Shown: piece by piece, positions 21,111 through 29,654 of the stretch | How positions within the stretch are numbered: position 1 is the first letter of the stretch | How the letters are laid out: every line of letters begins with the position of its first letter | From: Mycolicibacterium komanii | GTDB taxonomy: Bacteria > Actinomycetota > Actinomycetes > Mycobacteriales > Mycobacteriaceae | DNA: 64,000 nucleotides | NCBI RefSeq assembly: GCF_001050035.1 | Contig: NZ_CVTA01000004.1 | Coordinates: 1-64,000 of the forward strand | Direction: 5' to 3' | Program-made: the position numbers and the translations under genes | The notes under the pieces: generated by a model | Seen by the model: only the letters and a program-made list of their open reading frames with translations | The model's database searches: none | Told to the model about the DNA's origin: nothing

Positions 21111-21167
21111 GAACGTGGGTTACCCGCACGTTTTGGGCGTCCTAAGCGTGGCGTAACCCCACACTCG
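21111..21167. terminator. Imperfect inverted repeat downstream of gltA2
   Basis: Arms CGAACGTGGGTTAC (about 21110-21123) and GTAACCCCACACTCG (21153-21167) pair with a few mismatches and one bulge around a loop of about 29 nt. There is no U-tract after it, as usual in mycobacteria. It may work as a terminator or mRNA stabiliser, or be a member of an intergenic repeat family. Calling it a terminator is tentative. Confidence 0.45.
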
Positions 21168-21217
21168 ACGTCGCGTATCTCACTGCTGGCCGGCCTTGCC
21201 GGGCGAACAGTTGTAGT

Positions 21218-21231
21218 TTCACAATTGTTGA
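21218..21231. promoter_or_regulatory. Candidate MarR operator
   Basis: TTCACAATTGTTGA is a near-palindrome around a perfect ACAATTGT core (21221-21228). It sits right before the transporter start, whose operon also encodes a MarR regulator. MarR-family proteins often repress their own transporter operon through such AT-rich palindromes. Assignment is inference. Confidence 0.4.
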
Positions 21232-21255
21232 GTGAATGAATCCGTCGTCCGGTCA

Positions 21256-22668
21256 ATGAGCGCTCGGCGCAAGGCCATCATCCTGGTGACCTGCTGCCTG
21301 AGCCTGCTGATCGTGTCGATGGACGCGACGATCGTCAACGTCGCGATACCGAACATCCGCGCCGACCTCCACGCCACCGGGTCCCAGCTGCAGTGGGTGA
21401 TCGACATCTACACGCTGGTGTTGGCGTCGTTGCTGCTGTTGTCGGGTGCGACGGCTGACCGGTTCGGCCGGCGGGGGACCTTCCAGATCGGGCTGACGGT
21501 CTTCGCGGTCGCGTCGCTGCTGTGCAGCCTGGCGCCGAATATCGAGACGCTGATCGCCGCGCGCTTCCTGCAGGCGATCGGCGGATCGATGATGAATCCG
21601 GTCGCGATGTCGATCATCACGCAGGTGTTCACCGGAAGGGTGGAACGAGCGCGGGCCATCGGTATCTGGGGCGGGGTCGTCGGGATCTCGATGGCGGCAG
21701 GCCCGATCGTCGGTGGTGCGCTGATCGAGTGGATGAACTGGCGGGCGGTGTTCTGGATCAATCTGCCGATCTGCGCGCTGGCGATTCTGTTGACGGTCAT
21801 CTTCGTTCCGGCGTCCAAATCGGCCATGATGCGCGACCTAGATCCGATCGGGCAGGCGTTGGGGATGGCGTTCCTGTTCGGCCTCGTCTTCGTGCTCATC
21901 GAGGGACCCGGATTCGGCTGGGGCGACGTTCGGACCGTCGCAGTCGCGGTGGCCGCAGTGGCGGCGTTCGTCGGTTTCCTAGCTTTCGAGGCGCGTAGGC
22001 GGGACCCGTTCATCGATCTGAGGTTCTTCCGGAGCATCCCGTTCGCGTCGGCGACGATGATCGCGGTGTGTGCATTCGCGTCGTGGGGTGCATTCTTGTT
22101 CATGATGTCGTTGTATCTGCAGGACGAGCGTGGCTTCTCGGCGTTCCACACCGGATTGATCTATCTGCCGATAGCCGTTGGGGCGCTGGTGTTCTCGCCG
22201 TTGTCGGGCCGGATGGTCGGGCGGTTCGGGGCGCGGCCGTCACTGTTGATCGCGGGCATACTGATCACGGCGGCGACGGTGATGCTCGCCCAGCTTTCGG
22301 CGACGACACCGATTTGGGAGCTGCTGGTGATCTTCGCGGTCTTCGGTATCGGGTTCTCGATGGTCAATGCGCCGGTGACCAATGCGGCGGTCAGTGGCAT
22401 GCCGACCGACCGTGCAGGGGCGGCATCGGCGATCGCGTCGACCAGCAGGCAGGTCGGGGTCAGTATCGGTGTGGCGTTGTGTGGTTCGGTGGCTGGCGGT
22501 GCCCTCGTGGCGATGGGGCCGGACTTTGCGGTGGCGACGCGGCCGCTGTGGCTGATCTGCGCGGCGCTCGGGGTGGCGATCATCGTGCTGGGCTGGTACT
22601 CGACGTCGGCTAGGGCGTTGCGGTCGGCGGATCGACTGGAACCATTGGTGGCGGCCGATGTCCGGTAA
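21256..22668 (+). CDS. MFS transporter, DHA2 / EmrB-QacA drug-efflux type
   Basis: 470 residues from ATG 21256; GTG 21232 would add eight residues and is an alternative. About 14 membrane segments are predicted. It has the DHA2 motif SMDATIVNVAIPNI in TM1, ADRFGRRGTFQIG in the first loop, and motif C-like GGVVGISMAAGPIVGGALIEWMNWR. These proton antiporters export drugs or metabolites; the substrate is unknown. It overlaps the downstream marR gene by 11 bp. Confidence 0.9.
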   Translation: MSARRKAIILVTCCLSLLIVSMDATIVNVAIPNIRADLHATGSQLQWVIDIYTLVLASLLLLSGATADRFGRRGTFQIGLTVFAVASLLCSLAPNIETLIAARFLQAIGGSMMNPVAMSIITQVFTGRVERARAIGIWGGVVGISMAAGPIVGGALIEWMNWRAVFWINLPICALAILLTVIFVPASKSAMMRDLDPIGQALGMAFLFGLVFVLIEGPGFGWGDVRTVAVAVAAVAAFVGFLAFEARRRDPFIDLRFFRSIPFASATMIAVCAFASWGAFLFMMSLYLQDERGFSAFHTGLIYLPIAVGALVFSPLSGRMVGRFGARPSLLIAGILITAATVMLAQLSATTPIWELLVIFAVFGIGFSMVNAPVTNAAVSGMPTDRAGAASAIASTSRQVGVSIGVALCGSVAGGALVAMGPDFAVATRPLWLICAALGVAIIVLGWYSTSARALRSADRLEPLVAADVR

Positions 22669-23077
22669 AAGTGTGGCCGACGAGGCGTGGCGGGCGATGG
22701 CGGCGTTCGTCATCGAGAACCACGACAGTTGGAAGAGGGCGGTCGTCGAACAGTCCGGGTTGCCGTTCAGCAGGGTGCGAATCCTGCGACGGTTGAGCCG
22801 ACGACCGATGACGGTCAAGGAATTGGCGCACGCGGCGACCATCGACGCGCCGGCGGCGACCGTCGCGGTCAACGACCTGGAAGCGCGCGGGTTGGTGGTG
22901 CGCAAGGTCGATCCGGAAAACCGTCGATGCAAACGGGTTTCGCTCACCGACGCGGGGCGTGCCATGGTCAGTAAGATCGACGCGATCGATGACCCGGCGC
23001 CTGAGGTCATGACTGCGTTGGATGAGCACGACCTCGAGGCGCTACGGCGCATCCTCGCCAAGCTGACGTCGTCTTAA
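22658..23077 (+). CDS. MarR-family transcriptional regulator
   Basis: 139 residues with a winged helix-turn-helix: SRVRILRRLSRRPMTVKELAHAATIDAPAATVAVNDLEARGLVVRKVDPENRRCKRVSLTDAGRAM. The DxRxxRVSLT-like wing is typical of MarR. It overlaps the transporter gene, so it probably controls efflux in response to the exported compound. Its TAA stop overlaps the TAA of the convergent oxidoreductase gene by 3 bp. Confidence 0.88.
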   Translation: MSGKSVADEAWRAMAAFVIENHDSWKRAVVEQSGLPFSRVRILRRLSRRPMTVKELAHAATIDAPAATVAVNDLEARGLVVRKVDPENRRCKRVSLTDAGRAMVSKIDAIDDPAPEVMTALDEHDLEALRRILAKLTSS

Positions 23078-24642
23078 CCCTCCAGCACCGCCATCGCCGC
23101 GTTGTGGCCGCCGATCCCGGAGACGCCGCCGCCTCGACGCGAACCTGAGCCGCACAGCAGGATTCGTTCGTGCGCAGTGGCCACACCCCAGCGTTGAGCG
23201 GGAGTATCGAGTGGCTCGTCGTCTTCGGCGAACGGCCACGCCAGCCCACCGTGGAAGATGTGCCCGCCCGACATGCCCAACGAGTTTTCGAGATCGACGG
23301 TCGTCTTCGTCTCGATGCACAGCCGTCCCGCCGAATCTTCCATCACCACGTCGTGAATGGGTTCGGCCAGAACGGAGTTCAGCGAGTTGAGCACCGCTGA
23401 GGTCAACGAGTCGCGCATCCGGTCGGGGTCACCCGTCGATACCAGTTGGTGGGGAGTGTGCAGGCCGAAGACCGTCAACGTCTGCGCCCCGGCGGCGCGG
23501 AGTTCGTCCGAGAGGATCGACGGGTCGGTGAGCGAGTGGCAGTAGATCTCGCACGGCAGCGGGTCCGGCATCACTCCGTGATCCGCTCGTGCGTACGCCT
23601 CGTCCAGCTGGCTGTACGTCTCGTTGATGTGAAACGTACCGCCGAATGCCTGCTCGGGTGTCACGGCGTCGTCGCGCAAGCGTGGTAGCCGCCGCAGCAT
23701 CAGGTTCACCTTGACCTGTGCTCCCGGAGTCGACTCCGGCGGTTGCTCACCCATCAAGCCCGCCAGCACAGTCGGTGTGACATTGGCCAGGACGACGTCG
23801 CCGTGGACGGTCTGCTCGGCGCCGTCGCAGTTGAACCGCACCTCGCCCGTCGGGTCGATCGCGTAAACATCGGCACCGCACGTGATTTCGGTACCGAAGC
23901 CGGTCGCGGCCGCCGCCAGGGCACCGCTGACGGCGCCCATTCCTCCGATCGGCACGTCCCAGTCGCCGGTCCCGTTGCCCAGCAGGTGGTAGAGAAAACA
24001 GACGTTCTGAATCAGCGACGGGTCGTCGAGACGGGCGAACGTCCCGATCAAGGCGTCAGTAGCCATCACACCACGCACGACATCGCTGTCGACGGCCGAG
24101 GTGATCGCGCGCCCTATCGGTTCGTCGATCATCATTCGCCACGCAGCCTCATCGCCGACGAGACGACGAGACTGCGTACGCGTCTGAAGCGGCTCCAGCA
24201 GCGTCGGCCACAACTTCTCGACGAGGCCACCACATCGTTGGTAGAAGCCGGCGAACCGCGCCTCGTCGTCAGCCGCGCCGATGGCGTCGAACGTCGACGT
24301 CGGCCCGATCAGCAATCCCGTGCGGCCGCCGGTCGCGGGGTCGGGCGTGTACGACGAGTAGCGGCGCCGAAGCAACCGCACCCGCGCGCCGAGGTCGTCG
24401 ACGATGCGCCGCGGAAGCAGGCTGACGAGATAGGAGTAGCGAGAGAGCCGCGCGTCGACTCCCTCGAAGGCGTGCGCAGATACGGCCGCCCCGCCCACGT
24501 GGTCCAGGCGCTCCAGCACCCGCACTCGGCGACCAGCCTTGGCGAGATAGGCCGCCGCGACGAGGCCGTTGTGCCCACCGCCGACGACGACGGCGTCGTA
24601 TGTCGCCGCCGAAGCGGCTCCGGCGTCGTAACCGGAACTCAG
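23074..24642 (-). CDS. Phytoene desaturase-like FAD-dependent oxidoreductase (Rv0897c ortholog)
   Basis: About 522 residues. The dinucleotide motif YDAVVVGGGHNGLVAAAYLAKAG followed by VRVLERLDHVGGAAVS is diagnostic, and GGHIFHGGLAWPFAE and CGSGSRRGGGVSGIGGHNAA close the FAD domain at the C-terminus. The first ATG or GTG in frame (24525) falls after the FAD motif, so the true start must be upstream. A CTG at 24642-24640 overlaps the stop of the DUF2630 gene as CTGA, with GAGGG about 10 nt before it, and is the best candidate. The reaction is unknown; the family includes carotenoid desaturases and amine oxidases. Confidence 0.85.
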   Translation of the reverse strand: MSSGYDAGAASAATYDAVVVGGGHNGLVAAAYLAKAGRRVRVLERLDHVGGAAVSAHAFEGVDARLSRYSYLVSLLPRRIVDDLGARVRLLRRRYSSYTPDPATGGRTGLLIGPTSTFDAIGAADDEARFAGFYQRCGGLVEKLWPTLLEPLQTRTQSRRLVGDEAAWRMMIDEPIGRAITSAVDSDVVRGVMATDALIGTFARLDDPSLIQNVCFLYHLLGNGTGDWDVPIGGMGAVSGALAAAATGFGTEITCGADVYAIDPTGEVRFNCDGAEQTVHGDVVLANVTPTVLAGLMGEQPPESTPGAQVKVNLMLRRLPRLRDDAVTPEQAFGGTFHINETYSQLDEAYARADHGVMPDPLPCEIYCHSLTDPSILSDELRAAGAQTLTVFGLHTPHQLVSTGDPDRMRDSLTSAVLNSLNSVLAEPIHDVVMEDSAGRLCIETKTTVDLENSLGMSGGHIFHGGLAWPFAEDDEPLDTPAQRWGVATAHERILLCGSGSRRGGGVSGIGGHNAAMAVLEG

Positions 24643-24887
24643 TTGAGGTAGCCCTCGACCTCGTCGGGCGGACGCACCTCTGCTTCTCGCGGATCACCGC
24701 CCGTCTCCCGCTTGGCCCGGCGCTGCCGCAGCAGATCCCAGCACTGATCGAGCTGCACCTCGACGGCTTTGAGCCGTTTGTGCTCCTCGGACTCGTCGAT
24801 CTCGCGGTTCTGAAGCTTCGCCCGGAGTTCCTGCTCCTCGGCGACCAGCTTGTTGACCTGGTTGAGAATGTCTTGGTCTTTGGTCAC
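24639..24887 (-). CDS. DUF2630 small coiled-coil protein
   Basis: 82 residues, highly charged and helical: DQDILNQVNKLVAEEQELRAKL and SEEHKRLKAVEVQLDQCWDLLRQRRAKRE. The last part matches the DUF2630 signature and the protein resembles Rv0898c. Function is unknown. It starts at ATG 24887 and its stop overlaps the proposed CTG start of the oxidoreductase gene. Confidence 0.85.
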   Translation of the reverse strand: MTKDQDILNQVNKLVAEEQELRAKLQNREIDESEEHKRLKAVEVQLDQCWDLLRQRRAKRETGGDPREAEVRPPDEVEGYLN

Positions 24888-24917
24888 CGGACCAGTCTGC
24901 CCGACTACCGTGAGTGC

Positions 24918-25292
24918 GTGACTTCAAGTTCAGGGCAGAAACCCGAAATCGAATTCCCCGACGGCCCTCCGCCCAGCGAGTTGGTGATCACCGATCTGGT
25001 CGTCGGTGACGGCGCCGAGGCGGTGCCCGGCGCCAACGTCGAGGTGCACTACGTCGGTGTGGAGTACGACACCGGCGAGGAGTTCGACAGTTCTTGGAAG
25101 CGAGGCGAGTCGATCGAGTTTCCGCTGCGCGGCCTCATCCAGGGCTGGCAGGACGGCATCCCGGGGATGAAGGTCGGCGGGCGGCGACAGCTCGTCATCC
25201 CGCCGGAGCAGGCCTACGGACCTGCGGGTGGCGGACACCGGCTGTCGGGCAAGACGCTGATATTTGTCATCGACCTGTTGGCCACGCGCTAG
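24918..25292 (+). CDS. FKBP-type peptidyl-prolyl cis-trans isomerase
   Basis: 124 residues, single FKBP domain. The active-site aromatic and Asp residues are in VHYVGVEYDTGEEFDSSW, LIQGWQDGIPGMKVGGRRQLVIPPEQAYG and GKTLIFVIDLL. It accelerates proline isomerisation during folding. There is no signal peptide, so it is cytosolic. GTG 24918 gives the family length; the long upstream open frame overlaps the divergent DUF2630 gene. Its stop is one base from that of prrB. Confidence 0.93.
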   Translation: MTSSSGQKPEIEFPDGPPPSELVITDLVVGDGAEAVPGANVEVHYVGVEYDTGEEFDSSWKRGESIEFPLRGLIQGWQDGIPGMKVGGRRQLVIPPEQAYGPAGGGHRLSGKTLIFVIDLLATR

Positions 25293-25293
25293 C

Positions 25294-26637
25294 TCACTGA
25301 TGGCCGGGTAGCCGCAGCAGCAGGCGGGCGCCGCCGAGCGGACTCTCCTCCAAAGAGGCTGTGCCGCCGTGTAATTCGGCCTGCTGCGCGACCAACGCGA
25401 GGCCAAGGCCCGAACCCGACACCGACGCCGTCGATCCGCGGGAGAACCGCTCGAACACGATCGAGCGCTCTTCCTCGGGAATGCCGACGCCGTCGTCGTC
25501 GATCGCGATCTCGACTCCCGCTCGCGAACTGACCGCCGACAATTGGACTCGCGTTGCGCCGCCGTGCTTCACGGCGTTGGCGATCGCGTTGTCCACGGCC
25601 AACCGCAGGCCGGCGGGCAGGCCCACGATGATGACCGTCGGCGCGGGAACCAGCGACACCTCCAGGTCCGGGTAGACACGCATCGCATCGTGGGCGGCGC
25701 GGTCCAGAAGTTCGGTGATGTCGACGGGCACGTGGTCGTCGGCGGTCGACAGTTCGCCCTGCGCCAGGCGCTCGAGCGCACTGAGCGTGGCCTCGATGCG
25801 CGACTGCGTCCGAATCACGTCGTTGACCACCTCTTTGCGCTGGTCCTCGGGCAGATCAAGGGTGGCCAGCACCTCGAGGTTGGTCCGCATCGCGGTCAGC
25901 GGCGTGCGCAGTTCGTGGGCGGAGACCGATGCGAAGTCGCGCGCCGACGCCAGGGCGGCCTTGGTCCGGTCCTGTTCTTTCCAGACACGTTCGACTAGGC
26001 CCTTGACGGCCTCGGCGATCTCCACGGCCTCGGTGGCTCCGCGCACTTCGACGTCGGGGTCCTCGTCGCCGGCGTCGATCTGACGGGTCTGCCGCGCGAG
26101 GCTTTTCAGCGGGCGCACCGCGAATGCGGCTAGCACCCAGCCGAACACCGACGCCGCGCCCACGGCGAAAACGCAGATGATGATCACCCGTCGGTGCAGA
26201 TTGTTGGTGTCGGCGATGGTGGCGTCGTAGGTGGCGCCGACGGCGACTGACATCGGGCCGGGATAGTAGGGGATGTCGACGGTGCGGACGCGGTAGCGCA
26301 CGCCGTCGACATAGGTGTCGGCGTAGCCGGGGGGCAGCTGCGGGAGGACGACGTCGGAGTTGGACGTCACCTCGTTCCCGCGGTGCACGGTGATGACGGC
26401 GTCCTGGTTGGTGGGGGATTTGGGGATCTCGTCCAGACCGCGGGGGAGGAAGGGGATCGCGAAGCCGGCGGCCTCGTCGAGTCGCCGGTCGAGGCGCTCC
26501 TTGCGGTCGTTGGTGATGCCGACCCAGACCACCGTTCCTACGATGACGACGACGATCGCGGCGCCGATCGCGGTGGCCAGTGCGACGCGGGTGCGCAGCG
26601 AGGGAGTTCGGCGGAAGATCCGCGACAGCAGGTTCAT
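25294..26637 (-). CDS. prrB: Sensor histidine kinase PrrB
   Basis: 447 residues. Topology is N-in, with a membrane segment at about 20-40, an extracellular sensor loop of about 110 residues, a second segment at about 150-172, HAMP (AVRPLKSLARQTRQIDAG) and the dimerisation domain with the phospho-His in SVSAHELRTPLTAMRTN. The ATPase domain has DNAIANAVKHGG (N box), DDDGVGIPEEER (G1) and GSGLGLAL (G2). The PrrAB pair is essential or needed for early intracellular growth in M. tuberculosis (Rv0902c) and controls respiration and ammonium responses in M. smegmatis. It lies 36 bp downstream of prrA. Confidence 0.95.
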   Translation of the reverse strand: MNLLSRIFRRTPSLRTRVALATAIGAAIVVVIVGTVVWVGITNDRKERLDRRLDEAAGFAIPFLPRGLDEIPKSPTNQDAVITVHRGNEVTSNSDVVLPQLPPGYADTYVDGVRYRVRTVDIPYYPGPMSVAVGATYDATIADTNNLHRRVIIICVFAVGAASVFGWVLAAFAVRPLKSLARQTRQIDAGDEDPDVEVRGATEAVEIAEAVKGLVERVWKEQDRTKAALASARDFASVSAHELRTPLTAMRTNLEVLATLDLPEDQRKEVVNDVIRTQSRIEATLSALERLAQGELSTADDHVPVDITELLDRAAHDAMRVYPDLEVSLVPAPTVIIVGLPAGLRLAVDNAIANAVKHGGATRVQLSAVSSRAGVEIAIDDDGVGIPEEERSIVFERFSRGSTASVSGSGLGLALVAQQAELHGGTASLEESPLGGARLLLRLPGHQ

Positions 26638-26673
26638 CGGCTCTTCATCGTTGGTTCTTCGCGCGAGCGCTCA

Positions 26674-27387
26674 TCACTGAGTCCGCAGGACGAAACCCAC
26701 TCCGCGGACGGTATGCAGGAGTCGGGGAGCGCCGCCCGCTTCGAGCTTGCGGCGCAGGTAGCCGATGAACACGTCGACGACGTTGGTGTCGGCGGCGAAG
26801 TCGTAGCCCCAAACGAGCTCGAGCAGCTGCGCGCGGGACAGCACGGCCGTCTTGTGCTCGGCCAGCACCGCGAGCAGGTCGAACTCGCGTTTGGTCAGGT
26901 CGACGTCGACGCCGTTGACGCGGGCGCGACGGCCGGGGATGTCGACTTCGAGCGGGCCGACCTGGATGGTCTCGGAGGAGAAGGTTGCGGTGGAGCCGCG
27001 CCGACGCAGCAGGGCCTTGACTCGGGCCACCAGTTCAGCGAGGACGAAGGGTTTGACCAGGTAGTCGTCGGCGCCCGCCTCCAGGCCGGCGACGCGGTCG
27101 TCGACCGAACTGCGGGCGGACAGCACGCAGACCGGTACGTCGTTGTCCATCGCGCGGAGTGCGGTGACCACGCTGACGCCGTCGAGGACGGGCATGTTGA
27201 TGTCGAGGACGATCGCGTCCGGTCGGGTCTCGGTCGCGCTGCGCAGCGCCTCGGCGCCGTCCACCGCGGTGGCCACGTCGAACCCGGAAAGCCGCAGGCC
27301 GCGCTCGAGCGAGGCCAGCACGTCGGGGTCGTCGTCGACCACGAGAACCCGGGGTGAGGCTCCGCCACTCTCTGTACCACTGGCCAT
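26674..27387 (-). CDS. prrA: Response regulator PrrA (OmpR type)
   Basis: 237 residues. Receiver domain at about 12-125 with phospho-Asp in [14 protein letters not shown] and the conserved Lys in DDYLVKPF, then an OmpR winged helix ([42 protein letters not shown]). ATG 27387 gives the known family length; the longer frame to 27558 lacks recognisable sequence. The region 27388-27590 upstream is a gene-free stretch likely to hold its promoter. It corresponds to Rv0903c. Confidence 0.95.
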   Translation of the reverse strand: MASGTESGGASPRVLVVDDDPDVLASLERGLRLSGFDVATAVDGAEALRSATETRPDAIVLDINMPVLDGVSVVTALRAMDNDVPVCVLSARSSVDDRVAGLEAGADDYLVKPFVLAELVARVKALLRRRGSTATFSSETIQVGPLEVDIPGRRARVNGVDVDLTKREFDLLAVLAEHKTAVLSRAQLLELVWGYDFAADTNVVDVFIGYLRRKLEAGGAPRLLHTVRGVGFVLRTQ

Positions 27388-27590
27388 GTAGCCAATCTTG
27401 CCTGATTGGCGGTCCCGATTGCGGGAGGCCGTGCCCCCGCGCGCAGGGGCCGCACCGTGCTCGCCGAATGACGGGACGCGGGTTGCCGCGGGCTCGTGGA
27501 TCCATACCGTTTTGCTGGATCCGAGCAGATCTTTGCTGACGCTCGTATCGTCGCTCATTGCACGCGCTCACGGCATGTTGGGCCGATCCG

Positions 27591-28505
27591 TTAGCGCGCT
27601 TCGGAGACGTCGACGTTTCCGCTGCTCGAGCGAGCAACCACTGTGGGCGCGCTCCGATCGGTGGTCTTCGACACGGTCACCGTCGTTGACCTGGCGGGAT
27701 CCTTGGATCCGGCGTTCACTCGGTACGCGTCGGATGCGGGCAACCTGACAGTGACGTTGCCACCCGCGATCACTTCGGTGTTGCGAGGCACCGAGCGGAA
27801 TTCCACCCAGATGTCGCTGGACTCGCTCGTCGCCTCGAACCCCTCGCTCACTGCGATTCCGGTGCTGGTCCTGATGTCTCCATGTCGGTTGGAAACGCGG
27901 ACCGAACGGGCCGAACCCCCGAGCGTCAGGGCCCCGTTATCGGACTTCACCACCAGCTCGTCGAGGTCCGCATCAGAGGTTAAGGGGCCGGTCCGGTGGT
28001 TGACCGTCAGGCGCAGCTTGCGTGCGACATCCGGCGGGAGGACGACGCTGACTGAGGTGCCGATGAGCGAAGCGAACCCTGAAGTACTGTCGCCCAGCGT
28101 AACTCGGCTAGCGGCACCCTCGGAGTGCACTGCAAGCTGTGTATCGTCAGTCCGCGTCACCAGGCGCAGGTCCACGCGCGGCCGCTTTGCATCGGCGTCG
28201 GCGATGATCCGCACTGGTACCGGGACGCCGCCGGTGTCGACGGTCAGCGATCGCATGCCGACCGGGAGTTCCTGCGTATCGGTGACGACTCGACTCGTCG
28301 CCACAGCGAACGAAACCGCACCGAGACCGCCGACCGCGACGAGGACCACCAACGCACCGATGACGATTATTGCGGAACGCATCGCGCCGCGGGCGGCGGG
28401 AGCGTTTGCGGGCGGCGGAGAGGCCGGCCAGGGAGTGGGCGGCCGTTCCGTCTCGCGTAGATGGTGCTCTGGCTCAGGACTAGGACTGACACCGAATCCG
28501 CTCAC
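27591..28505 (-). CDS. DUF4097-type membrane-anchored beta-helix protein
   Basis: 304 residues from GTG 28505. A cytosolic Pro-rich N-terminus (about 1-40) precedes one membrane segment (about 42-67, MRSAIIVIGALVVLVAVGGLGAVSFAVA). An extracytoplasmic domain of repeated short beta strands follows (LVVKSDNGALTLGG, SVRVSNRHGDIRTS, TVVARSSSGNVDVSE), the pattern of the DUF4097 family. Function is unknown; such proteins are often encoded with two-component systems and envelope-stress operons. Its start overlaps the previous gene by 4 bp (GTGA), so it is the last gene of the kinase/regulator operon. Confidence 0.78.
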   Translation of the reverse strand: MSGFGVSPSPEPEHHLRETERPPTPWPASPPPANAPAARGAMRSAIIVIGALVVLVAVGGLGAVSFAVATSRVVTDTQELPVGMRSLTVDTGGVPVPVRIIADADAKRPRVDLRLVTRTDDTQLAVHSEGAASRVTLGDSTSGFASLIGTSVSVVLPPDVARKLRLTVNHRTGPLTSDADLDELVVKSDNGALTLGGSARSVRVSNRHGDIRTSTGIAVSEGFEATSESSDIWVEFRSVPRNTEVIAGGNVTVRLPASDAYRVNAGSKDPARSTTVTVSKTTDRSAPTVVARSSSGNVDVSEAR

Positions 28506-28987
28506 AACTGCGGCTGCTCCTCCGCTTCGAGGTGGGCGGCGGCGCGCTTGAGGGCCAGGACCGCGTCGGCCCTCGTCGTGTGCGGATCGTCGTTGTAAGC
28601 CTGCAGGCTCGGCCACGCCACCGCGGCGGCCGCATTCGCCGCGCGCAAGACGAGGCTCTCCAACCGCTCAACCTGGTCAAGGGCGGCGTACGGCTCTGCG
28701 ACGTCCCAGTAGCCGGCCGCAGCGCGCAACGCGCCTCCGAGGCAATAACTACACGGGGTCGCCCCCGATTCCGTGCATACGGCATAGCCGCCCCCGCCGA
28801 CGTGCGGGGTATGCACCCGAACCCATTCGCCCGGCGTATCGGCGCTGGGGTGCACCTCCCGGCCGTCTACATCGCGGCAGTAGGTGCCCTGGGTCCAGCC
28901 GTTTTCCACCTCGATGAGCGCAAGCGCGTGCTGAATCACCTGGAGGTCGTACCTGTTCCTCTGAGCGAGGCGGGAGTTCGTGGTCAT
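28502..28987 (-). CDS. Small conserved actinobacterial protein (DUF6197-like)
   Basis: 161 residues, soluble, no signal peptide. It starts MTTNSRLAQRNRYDLQVIQHALALIEVENGWTQG and has three cysteines (TYCRDVDG, VCTESG, CSYCLGGAL). The CSYC pair could bind metal. I associate it with DUF6197 by its N-terminal helix and the WTQGTYC motif, with moderate confidence. Function is unknown. ATG 28987 has an AGAAGGGG upstream. It is 22 bp after the response regulator gene and overlaps the DUF4097 gene. Confidence 0.7.
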   Translation of the reverse strand: MTTNSRLAQRNRYDLQVIQHALALIEVENGWTQGTYCRDVDGREVHPSADTPGEWVRVHTPHVGGGGYAVCTESGATPCSYCLGGALRAAAGYWDVAEPYAALDQVERLESLVLRAANAAAAVAWPSLQAYNDDPHTTRADAVLALKRAAAHLEAEEQPQL

Positions 28988-29009
28988 GACGTATGCCCCT
29001 TCTTTCTCA

Positions 29010-29654
29010 TTACGACTCGAGGTAGCGCAGAACGGCGAGGACACGGCGGTTTTCGGTGTCATCGGGCGCCAGCCCCAACTTCGTGAAGATCGATGCGACG
29101 TGCTTCTCGGCGGATCCGGTGGACATGTGCAGCGAGGCCGCGATTGCCGAATTGGTCTTTCCTTCGGCCATCAACTGCAATACGTCGCCTTCGCGGGGTG
29201 TGAGCTGATCCAGCGCGCTGCGGCGATGCGAACGCGCGAGTATTTGCGACACGACCTCAGGGTCGAGCACAGTCCCGCCGCCTCCGACGACCGAGACGGC
29301 GTCCAGGAACGCCGGCACGTCGGCGACGCGGTCCTTGAGCAGGTAGCCGAAGCCGCGGGTGTCGGAAGTGATCAAGTCGGAGGCATATCGCTCTTCGACG
29401 TAGTGCGAGAGCACCAGCACCGGGGATTCGGGGTTCTCACTCCGGAGCAGGGCGGCGGCACGAATTCCCTCATCGGTGAAGGACGGGGGCATCCTCACGT
29501 CGACGATCACGAGGTCGGGTTTGGTCTCATCGACCAGGGCCACCAGGTTCGAGGCGTCCGGCACGCCGGCGACCACCTCATGACCGGCGTCAATGAGGAT
29601 GCGTTCGACACCCGCCCGCAGCAGAGCGGAGTCCTCTGCGATCACGATGCGCAT
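29010..29654 (-). CDS. LuxR/NarL-family response regulator
   Basis: 214 residues. Receiver with MRIVIAEDSALLRAGV, phospho-Asp in LVIVDVRMPP (about residue 54) and Lys in YLLKDRV. The C-terminal LuxR helix-turn-helix is LDQLTPREGDVLQLMAEGKTNSAIAASLHMSTGSAEKHVASIFTKLGL. Its start overlaps the kinase gene by 13 bp. It probably controls its own operon, and possibly the lipopeptide locus that starts 2 kb away; the latter is a guess from proximity only. Confidence 0.92.
   Translation of the reverse strand: MRIVIAEDSALLRAGVERILIDAGHEVVAGVPDASNLVALVDETKPDLVIVDVRMPPSFTDEGIRAAALLRSENPESPVLVLSHYVEERYASDLITSDTRGFGYLLKDRVADVPAFLDAVSVVGGGGTVLDPEVVSQILARSHRRSALDQLTPREGDVLQLMAEGKTNSAIAASLHMSTGSAEKHVASIFTKLGLAPDDTENRRVLAVLRYLES

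Noticed and set aside
27388..27558. N-terminal extension of PrrA
   Set aside because: The frame is open but has no family similarity; ATG 27387 gives the known length and start.
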